Origin: an uncultured Clostridia bacterium
GTDB taxonomy: Bacteria > Bacillota > Clostridia > Christensenellales > Aristaeellaceae
Assembly: GCA_946409855.1 (NCBI GenBank)
Contig: CAMJXZ010000201.1
Location: 1 to 6,265 of the forward strand
Length of the DNA stretch: 6,265 nt
Direction: 5' to 3'
Shown here: positions 1 through 4,912 of the stretch, in pieces
Position numbering within the stretch: position 1 is the first letter of the stretch
Layout: the number at the start of each line of letters is the position of its first letter
Position numbers and translations under genes: made by a program
The notes under the pieces: generated by a model
What the model saw: only the letters and a program-made list of their open reading frames with translations
Told to the model about the DNA's origin: nothing
Databases searched by the model: none

Positions 1-789
1 CATACCCTCGTTGCGGAAAACACGGCCGATTTCGTAGACCCGCTCAAACCCGCCGACGATCAGGCGCTTCAGATGCAGCTCCAGCGCAATGCGGAGGTAC
101 ATGTCGATGTCCAGCGTGTTGTGATGCGTGATAAAGGGGCGGGCGGACGCGCCGCCGGCCTGGGTGTGCAGGACAGGTGTTTCCACTTCCAGGAAACCGC
201 GGTTCTCCAAAAACGCGCGGATCGCGCTGATCACCTTGCTGCGCTTGATGAAGGTATCCCGCACTTCCGGGTTGACGATCATGTCCAGATAACGCTGGCG
301 GTAGCGCAGGTCCTGATCCTGCAGGCCGTGGAACTTTTCGGGCAGGGGCTTGAGGCATTTGGACAGAAGGGTCACCGACTGGGCGTGCACGGAGACCTCC
401 CCGGTCTGGGTCCTGAAGACGAAGCCGGTGATGCCCAGGATGTCGCCCAGGTCGAAGGTCTTGAAGGCGGCGTATTCGTCCGTGCCGACGTCGTCCCTGC
501 GGACGTAGATCTGGATCTCGCCCTGGCCGTCCAGCACGTGGGCGAAGGAGGCCTTGCCCATGATGCGGCGGCTCATCATGCGGCCGGCGATGGACACGGT
601 CTGCCCTTCCAGGGCGTCAAAACCGGAAATGATCCCGGCGCTCTGGTGGGTGACGTCAAAGCGGGTGATGGCGTAGGGGCTGTTCCCGGCGTCGGCCAGC
701 TCCTTGAGCTTCGCCCGGCGGATCTGTTCCTGTTCGGAAAGAGAGGGCGCGGCCTTGGCGGGCGCTTCTTTGATGTTCTGATCCTGCAT
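1..789 (-). CDS. lysS: Lysyl-tRNA synthetase, class II (N-terminal 263 residues; C-terminus beyond window)
   Basis: A cytoplasmic enzyme that charges tRNA-Lys with lysine using ATP. The frame opens at ATG 789-787 and runs to base 1 without a stop, giving 263 of roughly 490-505 residues usual for the family. Residues about 60-145 form the OB-fold anticodon-binding domain. The family signature LRYRQRYLDMIVN is at 161-173. Class II motif 1 (GFLEVETPVLHTQAGGASARP) covers about 198-218, and motif 2 begins with RVFRNEGM at 256-263, where the window ends. Motif 3 is not visible. An AAGGG SD lies 7 nt before the ATG. The greA stop is only 16 nt upstream, so the two are probably cotranscribed from the promoter ahead of greA. 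The first 20 or so residues are variable, as is normal for this enzyme. The family assignment is secure; whether the gene is intact cannot be judged. Confidence 0.96.
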   Translation of the reverse strand, partial: MQDQNIKEAPAKAAPSLSEQEQIRRAKLKELADAGNSPYAITRFDVTHQSAGIISGFDALEGQTVSIAGRMMSRRIMGKASFAHVLDGQGEIQIYVRRDDVGTDEYAAFKTFDLGDILGITGFVFRTQTGEVSVHAQSVTLLSKCLKPLPEKFHGLQDQDLRYRQRYLDMIVNPEVRDTFIKRSKVISAIRAFLENRGFLEVETPVLHTQAGGASARPFITHHNTLDIDMYLRIALELHLKRLIVGGFERVYEIGRVFRNEGM

Positions 790-805
790 AGCGGTTCCCT
801 TCTGA

Positions 806-1324
806 TTAGACGGTCTTCTCGATCTTTTCCACGGTGAAGACGGCTTCCACGTCGTCGGGCAGGAGGACGGCGGCTTCGTCGCCCACGTGCTTGCCCAGCA
901 GCGCTTTGCCCAAGGCGGACTCGTTGGAGATCTGCCCCTTGGCGGGGTTGCTTTCCCGGGCGCCGACGATCTTGAAGGTGTCCTTCTCGCCGGGCATGTA
1001 GAGGTCCTCATCCGAGCAGGACTTGCAGGAAACGGTGACGGTGGTGCCGATGCTGACGTGGTCGGTGCGGATCTCGCTCTCGTCCACGACGATGGCGGTG
1101 GCGATGGTCTGCTGCAGCTCGGCAATCTCCGCTTCCAGCTTGGACTGCTCGTTCTTGGCGGCGTCATACTCGGCGTTCTCGCTCAGGTCGCCGAAACCGC
1201 GGGCGATGCGGATCTGCTCGGCCACTTCGGGACGGCGCACGCTCTCCAGATAGGCCAGCTGCTCTTCCAGCTTCTTCATCCCTTCGGGAGAGACGATCGT
1301 GCGGGGGGCATTGGATTCATCCAT
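806..1324 (-). CDS. greA: Transcription elongation factor GreA
   Basis: GreA inserts a coiled coil into the RNA polymerase secondary channel and stimulates cleavage of backtracked RNA. The product is 172 residues, slightly longer than the usual ~158. The N-terminal coiled coil covers about 11-80 and carries the tip signature GDLSENAEYDAAKNEQ (45-60). D46 and E49 correspond to the acidic tip residues D41 and E44 of E. coli GreA. The C-terminal FKBP-like domain carries GQISNESALGKALLGKHVGDE (130-150). I chose ATG 1324-1322 because AAAGGAG (1339-1333) lies 8 nt upstream and the protein then begins just before the conserved start. The frame stays open to an ATG at 1432, but those 36 extra codons read through the leader and promoter and have no family similarity. 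An oddity is a short insertion, residues about 99-111, with C100 and C103 as a CxxC pair. greA precedes lysS by 16 nt. Confidence 0.96.
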   Translation of the reverse strand: MDESNAPRTIVSPEGMKKLEEQLAYLESVRRPEVAEQIRIARGFGDLSENAEYDAAKNEQSKLEAEIAELQQTIATAIVVDESEIRTDHVSIGTTVTVSCKSCSDEDLYMPGEKDTFKIVGARESNPAKGQISNESALGKALLGKHVGDEAAVLLPDDVEAVFTVEKIEKTV

Positions 1325-1332
1325 GTGAAAAA

Positions 1333-1339
1333 CTCCTTT
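1333..1339 (-). promoter_or_regulatory. SD of greA
   Basis: AAAGGAG on the minus strand ends 8 nt before ATG 1324. This strong site selects the 172-residue start over the longer open frame that begins at 1432. Confidence 0.85.
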
Positions 1340-1346
1340 CGTAATG

Positions 1347-1365
1347 AAAAAAGGCGCAATGCCTT
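1347..1365 (-). promoter_or_regulatory. Small terminator-like hairpin in the greA leader
   Basis: On the minus strand AAGGC (1365-1361), a 5-nt loop and GCCTT (1355-1351) are followed by TTTT (1350-1347), giving a run of six T. It lies between the promoter and the greA SD. The stem has only 5 bp, so as a terminator it would be weak. It could act as an attenuator or pause site, or be chance. Confidence 0.35.
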
Positions 1366-1390
1366 GACTTGACAGAAAAAATGAAAACCC

Positions 1391-1414
1391 GGACGGGACA
1401 TAACTGCCCCGCCC
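1391..1414 (-). promoter_or_regulatory. 5'-leader hairpin of greA transcript
   Basis: On the minus strand GGGCGGG (1414-1408) pairs with CCCGTCC (1397-1391) around a 10-nt loop. This makes a 7-bp stem with one G-T pair. It begins within a few bases of the predicted transcription start (about 1417), so it would cap the 5' end of the mRNA. A role in mRNA stability is an inference. Confidence 0.4.
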
Positions 1415-1423
1415 TGGAGAAAG

Positions 1424-1452
1424 ATTATACAACGGATCCGCCCGTTTTGCAA
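1424..1452 (-). promoter_or_regulatory. Sigma-A promoter for greA-lysS
   Basis: On the minus strand TTGCAA (1452-1447) is separated by exactly 17 bp from a perfect TATAAT (1429-1424). The -35 matches consensus at four of six positions. The predicted start is near 1417, giving a leader of about 93 nt before greA. It is the only well-formed promoter I found in the gap between dapB and greA. Confidence 0.7.
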
Positions 1453-1560
1453 CGGTGAAAACAAGAAAAAAAGGACGATTTCGACAGAAATGGGGAGGAT
1501 TTACACATCCGGAAGGGGGATGGGGATGGGAAAACGTCAGGTATCAGGATAATGACAATG

Positions 1561-1672
1561 ACCTCATCCGTCAGCTTCGCTGACATCACCGGGGCCTGCC
1601 GGCCCGTTGTTCGGTGAAAACTGTCCACCGGACAGTTTTCCGGGCCCTCACAACCCCCAGCGGGGAAGGCTT
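1561..1672 (-). repeat. Interspersed palindromic repeat, copy 1, interrupted by a 64-bp insert
   Basis: Read on the minus strand it starts AAGCCTTCCCC (1672-1662), continues to GGGG (1658-1655), and resumes with GGTG at 1590. It then has a hairpin, GTCAGC/GCTGAC with a 3-nt loop (1584-1570), and ends CGGATGAGGT (1570-1561). This is the same order of modules as the copy at 1735-1784, in inverted orientation. Where copy 2 has two bases (AA) between GGGG and GGTG, copy 1 has 64 bp (1591-1654). From memory, similar elements are scattered through gut Clostridia genomes. The family name and function are unknown to me. Confidence 0.65.
1616..1640. repeat. Perfect 11-bp inverted repeat inside repeat copy 1
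   Basis: Arms 1616-1626 and 1630-1640 are exact reverse complements around a 3-nt loop. The core CTGTCC/GGACAG is followed by TTTT on both strands, so the structure could terminate transcription in either direction. It sits in the 64-bp insert next to a smaller GGGCC/GGCCC hairpin (1592-1605). It may be a separate repeat unit nested in the larger element. Confidence 0.6.
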
Positions 1673-1732
1673 TCATCCGGCCTTTGCCTGCTGAAACTGC
1701 CGGGAATTTCTTAAGTCCATGCAAATCGATCC

Positions 1733-1756
1733 AAAAGCCTTCCCCTATGGGGAAGG
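1733..1756 (-). terminator. Possible intrinsic terminator of asd-dapA-dapB, within repeat copy 2
   Basis: On the minus strand the 8-bp CCTTCCCC/GGGGAAGG stem with a 3-nt loop is followed by C and then TTTT (1736-1733). It lies about 190 nt past the dapB stop, and no better terminator is visible nearer. The T-run is short. If functional, the repeat has been co-opted to end the dap transcript. Confidence 0.4.
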
Positions 1757-1784
1757 TGGACCGCGTAAGCGGGCCGGATGAGGT
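1735..1784 (+). repeat. Interspersed palindromic repeat, copy 2 (uninterrupted, 50 bp)
   Basis: It starts AAGCCTTCCCC and ends CGGATGAGGT, with two hairpins between. The first is CCTTCCCC/GGGGAAGG around TAT (1738-1756). The second is CCGC/GCGG around GTAA (1761-1772), extendable by GG/CC past one mismatch. The ends match copy 1 in inverted orientation. The loop and the stem sequence of the second hairpin differ, but the pairing is kept, as expected if structure and not sequence is maintained. Confidence 0.65.
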
Positions 1785-1944
1785 TATAAGACACTATCTG
1801 TTCAGCCGGATCAGCGCCGGTGTTTTCTCGCTGCAAATGCGCCGGATGCCGCTGAACCATCATCTTCCGGTACGCTGTCCCTGAACGCTGTCAGGATCTT
1901 TCCTGATCAATCATCCCATCCCGGAAACAAACCGGCGGAATCGG

Positions 1945-2700
1945 TCAGCCGTTCCGGGCCCCCATCAGCTCATCCATCCCGTATACGCCGGGCTTCCGGC
2001 CCATCAGGAACTCCGCCGCCCGGAGCGCGCCGTTTGCGAAGATCGCGCGGCTCTGGGCGTGGTGGGAAATGGTGACGACCTCGTCGTGGAGGAAGAAATC
2101 AATCTCATGGTCGCCGCAGACGGTGCCGCCCCGGACGGAGTGGACGCCGATCTCCCCGGCGGCGCGCCGGGTATGGAGCCCCTGCCGGCCGTATTGGAAA
2201 CGGGTGTCCGCGTCCGCCAGCACCCGCAGCAGGGCTTCCGCCGTACCGCTGGGGGCGTCTTCCTTGCGGTTGTGATGCTTTTCGATCAGCTCCACATCCG
2301 CGTCCGGAAGCAGTTGTTTGGCCAGGGCGGCGATCTTCTTGAGGACATAAACGCCCTCGCTCATGTTGGCGCTGACAAACAGGGGGATCGTTTCCGAAGC
2401 CTCCCGGATCATGGCGTTTTCCTGGTCGCCGTAGCCGGTGGAGCAGAGCACGCAGGGGAGCCGGTGCGCTTTGGCGTAGGCCAGCAGCCCGGGCAGCGCG
2501 GAGGGACGGGAAAAATCGACGATCACATCCGCCTGTTCCCGGATGTCATCGCTGAAGCTTCCGTATACCGGGAACGGGGCGGCGCTGCCGGATGCGGCGA
2601 AGTCCACCCCCGCGGCGATCTCAAAGCCCGCCTCCGGGGCAAGCGCGGCGACCTGGCGGCCCATGTGGCCCAGGGCCCCGCATAACAGGATCTTTTTCAT
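1945..2700 (-). CDS. dapB: 4-hydroxy-tetrahydrodipicolinate reductase
   Basis: It reduces the DapA product to tetrahydrodipicolinate with NAD(P)H in the cytoplasm. The product is 251 residues, a little shorter than E. coli DapB (273) but normal for many bacteria. The N-terminal Rossmann domain carries GALGHMG (8-14). CSTG (86-89) fills the position of the family's GTTG loop, and SANMSEGV is at 110-117. The catalytic segment is ELIEKHHNRKEDAPSGTA (137-154). H142 and K146 correspond to H159 and K163 of the E. coli enzyme. The substrate-domain motif GEIGVHSVRGG is at 182-192. ATG 2700-2698 is chosen because GGAGGTG lies 6 nt upstream and the protein starts directly at the Rossmann strand. The frame is open to 2799, but that extension lies within dapA. 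The start overlaps the dapA stop as ATGA, so translation is probably coupled. Confidence 0.97.
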   Translation of the reverse strand: MKKILLCGALGHMGRQVAALAPEAGFEIAAGVDFAASGSAAPFPVYGSFSDDIREQADVIVDFSRPSALPGLLAYAKAHRLPCVLCSTGYGDQENAMIREASETIPLFVSANMSEGVYVLKKIAALAKQLLPDADVELIEKHHNRKEDAPSGTAEALLRVLADADTRFQYGRQGLHTRRAAGEIGVHSVRGGTVCGDHEIDFFLHDEVVTISHHAQSRAIFANGALRAAEFLMGRKPGVYGMDELMGARNG

Positions 2701-3590
2701 GCGCGCACCTCCAGTCCGAGACGGATAAGCTCCCGGCGAAGCGGCTCCGCGGTTTCTCCGGAAATGGGCAGAAGGGGCAGACGCAGCTCGTTTTCGCACA
2801 GGCCCATCATATGCATTGCGGCCTTGATGGGAATGGGGCTGACCTGACTGAACAAAAGCCGGATCAGGGGCAGGTACCTGAGCTGCAGCTGCTTAGCCTT
2901 CGCCGTGTCGCCCTGCTCCCAGGCGTCCGTCATGGCGGAAACGGCTTGGGGGACGGCGTTGCTCAGCACGGAAATGACGCCCGCGGCGCCCAGGGAAAGC
3001 ATGGGCACCGTCACCTCGTCCGACCCGCAGAACAGGGGCAGATCCTCCCCGCAGGCGGCCGCCAGGTCGCCCGCGCGGGCGATGTCGCCGCCGGCTTCCT
3101 TGAGGCCGATGACGGCGGGATGCGCGCTCAGGGCCTTCGCCGTCTCCAGCGAAACGGCCATGCCGGTGCGGGAGGGGACGCTGTAGAGGATCAGCGGCAG
3201 CGGGCTCTCGTCCGCGATCAGGCGGTAGTGGGCCAGCAGGCCCTCCTGGGTGGTCTTGTTGTAATAAGGGGTCACGCAGAGCTGGGCGTCGGCCCCCAGG
3301 GCCTTCGCAAGGGAGGCCCGGGCGATCACGTCCCGGGTGTTGTTGCCGCCGGTGCCGGCGATGACGGGCACACGGCCGCGGACGATTTGAACGGTGCGGC
3401 GGATGACGGCCTGCCATTCCTCCAGAGAGAGGGTGGCCGGCTCGCCCGTGGTGCCGCAGGGCACCAGGGCGCGGATGCCGCCCGCCAGCTGGCTTTCGAC
3501 CAGCGCTTCCAGGGCGTTATAATCCACTTCCCCGTTTTTCATCGGGGTGATCAGAGCGGTGGCCGCTCCGGTAAACAGCGGTGTTTTGAT
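2697..3590 (-). CDS. dapA: 4-hydroxy-tetrahydrodipicolinate synthase, apparent ATC start
   Basis: It condenses aspartate semialdehyde with pyruvate through a Schiff base, the committed step to diaminopimelate and lysine. Counting from ATC 3590, the product is 297 residues (E. coli 292) with a full TIM barrel. T47 and T48 lie in GTTGEP (46-51). Y110 lies in TPYYNKT, Y136 and R141 in YSVPSRTG, and the Schiff-base lysine K164 in IGLKEAGGD. All are offset by +3 from E. coli T44, T45, Y107, Y133, R138 and K161. The first ATG is at 3542, but starting there would remove the conserved first strand, encoded by LFTGAATALITP upstream and in frame. The SD GGAAGG (3603-3598) is 7 nt before ATC 3590, where relatives would carry ATG. 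No ATG, GTG or TTG occurs in frame between the asd stop and 3545. The stop overlaps dapB. The function is secure; the start is unusual. Confidence 0.93.
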   Translation of the reverse strand: MKTPLFTGAATALITPMKNGEVDYNALEALVESQLAGGIRALVPCGTTGEPATLSLEEWQAVIRRTVQIVRGRVPVIAGTGGNNTRDVIARASLAKALGADAQLCVTPYYNKTTQEGLLAHYRLIADESPLPLILYSVPSRTGMAVSLETAKALSAHPAVIGLKEAGGDIARAGDLAAACGEDLPLFCGSDEVTVPMLSLGAAGVISVLSNAVPQAVSAMTDAWEQGDTAKAKQLQLRYLPLIRLLFSQVSPIPIKAAMHMMGLCENELRLPLLPISGETAEPLRRELIRLGLEVRA

Positions 3591-3597
3591 AGGATCG

Positions 3598-3605
3598 CCT
3601 TCCTT
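3598..3605 (-). promoter_or_regulatory. SD of dapA that points to an ATC codon
   Basis: AAGGAAGG on the minus strand ends 7 nt before ATC 3590-3588. The first in-frame ATG, at 3542, is 55 nt away and has no SD of its own. This site is the main reason to place the start at 3590. Confidence 0.7.
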
Positions 3606-3617
3606 CGGTATCGGTCG

Positions 3618-3641
3618 GCAGCCGGTATACGGCCGGGCTGC
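3618..3641 (-). promoter_or_regulatory. Hairpin between asd and dapA
   Basis: On the minus strand GCAGCC (3641-3636) pairs with GGCTGC (3623-3618). The stem extends by GG/CC after a one-base bulge, with a 7-nt loop. No T-run follows, so it is not an intrinsic terminator. It lies just after the asd stop and 12 nt ahead of the dapA SD. It could set mRNA processing or dapA translation, but this is inference only. Confidence 0.4.
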
Positions 3642-3654
3642 TTTTACAGCGGGG

Positions 3655-4743
3655 TTACTTGTGCCGGATCTCGCCGGTGGCGCAGAGGAGCTCGGCGCTC
3701 AGCACGCCGCCGCCGGCCGCGCCGCGCAGGGTGTTGTGGGACAGGCTGACGAAGCGGTAATCAAAGATCCGGTCCTCGCGCAGGCGGCCCACGGTGACGC
3801 CCATGCCGCGCTCAAAATCCCGGTCCAGCCGGGCCTGGGGACGGTCGGCCTCCTGCATGTATTTGACGAAGGGCGCCGGGGCGCTGGGCAGCTTGAGCTG
3901 CTGGGGATAAGTGACCCAGTTTTCCCAGGCGGCGAGCATCTCTTCGATGGAGGGCTTTTTCGTGAACTGCACGCTGACGGCGGCGGTGTGGCCGTCCTGT
4001 ACGGGCACTCGCAGGCACTGGGCGCTGATCACCGGCGCGGCGGCGTTCACCACGGCGGAGGCGTCCGCGTTCAGGCTGCCCCAGATTTTGAGAGGTTCCT
4101 GCTCGCTCTTTTCTTCCTCCCCGCCGATGTAGGGGATCACGTTGTCCAGGATGTCGGGGAAGGTCTTAAACGTCTTCCCGGCGCCGCTGATGGCCTGGTA
4201 GGTGCAGACCATGATCTTCTCGATCCCGTAAGAGAGAAAAGGTGTCAGAGCGGGGACGTAGCTCTGGATGGAGCAGTTGGGCTTGACGGCGATGAACCCG
4301 CGCTGGGTGCACAGACGCTTTTTCTGCGCGGGGATGACGGCGGTGTGGCCGTAATTGATCTCAGGGATCAGCATCGGCACGTCGGGCAGGCCCCGGCAGG
4401 CGCTGTTGTTGCTGACGATTGGCGTCTCCGCCTTGGCGTAGGCTTCCTCCAGCGCGCGGGTCGCTTCCTTGGTGGCGGCGATGGCGCAGAAGGCGAAATC
4501 GATCTGGGAAGCGACGGCGTCCACGTTTTCGGCGTCCTGCACCACCATGGACCGGACGGCTTCCGGGATCGGCTCCGTCATGGCCCAGCGGCTGCCGACG
4601 GCTTCTTCATATGTTTTGCCCGCGCTGCGGCCGCTGGCGGCCAGCACGGCGATCTCAAACCAGGGATGATTGTGCAGGAGGGTAATAAAACGCTGACCGA
4701 CCATGCCGGTCGCGCCGATGACGCCGACTTTGTATTTCTGCAT
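3655..4743 (-). CDS. asd: Aspartate-semialdehyde dehydrogenase, yeast/archaeal-type family
   Basis: It makes aspartate semialdehyde from aspartyl phosphate with NADPH, at the branch point to lysine/diaminopimelate, threonine and methionine. The product is 362 residues. The NADP-binding motif GATGMVG is at 10-16, followed by the NHPWFEIAVLAASGRSAGK segment (25-43) typical of the group that includes yeast Hom2 and archaeal enzymes. The nucleophile is C157 in KPNCSIQS (154-161). The acid/base H252 lies in RVPVQDGHT (245-253). VTVGRLRED (316-324) and GAAGG (341-345) close the protein. ATG 4743-4741 is chosen because GAGGT lies 7 nt upstream and the Rossmann strand begins at once. Sixteen further in-frame codons up to 4791 cover the predicted transcript leader. 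It is first in an asd-dapA-dapB operon, 64 nt ahead of the apparent dapA start. Confidence 0.96.
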   Translation of the reverse strand: MQKYKVGVIGATGMVGQRFITLLHNHPWFEIAVLAASGRSAGKTYEEAVGSRWAMTEPIPEAVRSMVVQDAENVDAVASQIDFAFCAIAATKEATRALEEAYAKAETPIVSNNSACRGLPDVPMLIPEINYGHTAVIPAQKKRLCTQRGFIAVKPNCSIQSYVPALTPFLSYGIEKIMVCTYQAISGAGKTFKTFPDILDNVIPYIGGEEEKSEQEPLKIWGSLNADASAVVNAAAPVISAQCLRVPVQDGHTAAVSVQFTKKPSIEEMLAAWENWVTYPQQLKLPSAPAPFVKYMQEADRPQARLDRDFERGMGVTVGRLREDRIFDYRFVSLSHNTLRGAAGGGVLSAELLCATGEIRHK

Positions 4744-4754
4744 GAAATGTACCT

Positions 4755-4786
4755 CGTTTCTGAAACGTTTTTGCCGCGGAAAAACG
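4755..4786 (-). promoter_or_regulatory. Two overlapping hairpins in the asd leader
   Basis: On the minus strand, hairpin one is CGTTTTT/AAAAACG around a 7-nt loop (4786-4766). Hairpin two is CGTTT/AAACG around CAG (4767-4755). They share the bases at 4766-4767, so full pairing of both is not possible. The second touches the first base of the asd SD (4755-4751). The leader is only about 46 nt. A regulatory switch is speculation. Confidence 0.35.
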
Positions 4787-4796
4787 GTCAAGGGGG

Positions 4797-4826
4797 ATTA
4801 TAGCACGGGGAAAGCGGGATAGACAA
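4797..4826 (-). promoter_or_regulatory. Sigma-A promoter with extended -10 for asd-dapA-dapB
   Basis: On the minus strand TTGTCT (4826-4821, four of six consensus bases) is 18 bp from a perfect TATAAT (4802-4797). TGC immediately precedes TATAAT, which is an extended -10 element. Transcription should begin near 4790, leaving about 46 nt of leader. This is the only promoter seen for the three genes. Confidence 0.75.
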
Positions 4827-4912
4827 GTATTTTTGATGTATTGGAATATCTTATGGAATCATCGGGGGAATGGACGGAAAGGGGACGGCCCGGACAGACA
4901 GGATCCGCCTGC

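Larger units (their letters stand above)
1325..1944. other. Gene-free 620-bp stretch between dapB and greA
   Basis: No convincing protein-coding frame is present. The short open frames here run through palindromic repeats or the greA promoter and lack an SD or family similarity. The stretch holds the greA leader and promoter (1325-1452), a G-rich tract (1511-1530), an interrupted palindromic repeat (1561-1672), a second copy in the opposite orientation (1735-1784) and a tail (1785-1944). The tail has only small inverted repeats: TCAGGA/TCCTGA at 1891-1906 and TTCAGC/GCTGAA at 1801-1806 and 1851-1856. The dap operon must end in this interval. Confidence 0.8.

Noticed and set aside
73..837. 254-codon open frame on the plus strand
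   Set aside because: It is antisense to lysS, whose class II motifs are clear. The antisense product is compositionally biased with no domain.
887..1372. 161-codon open frame on the plus strand
   Set aside because: It is antisense to greA, the true gene, with no family similarity.
1369..1374. TTGACA on the plus strand as a -35 element
   Set aside because: No -10-like sequence follows at 16-18 bp (GACGGG there), and no plus-strand gene lies downstream.
1425..1724. 99-codon frame on the minus strand between dapB and greA
   Set aside because: It runs through repeat copy 1 and ends inside the greA promoter. No SD or similarity supports it.
1561..1784. CRISPR array
   Set aside because: There are only two repeat copies, they are in opposite orientation, and there is no regular spacer. 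They are palindromic interspersed elements, not direct repeats.
2592..3749. 385-codon open frame on the plus strand
   Set aside because: It is antisense to dapA and part of dapB and asd, spans gene boundaries, and has no recognisable motif.
3547..4803. 418-codon open frame on the plus strand
   Set aside because: It lies almost wholly opposite asd, is low in complexity (G, A, V, D-rich) and matches no family. It arises from GC-rich third positions of the real gene.
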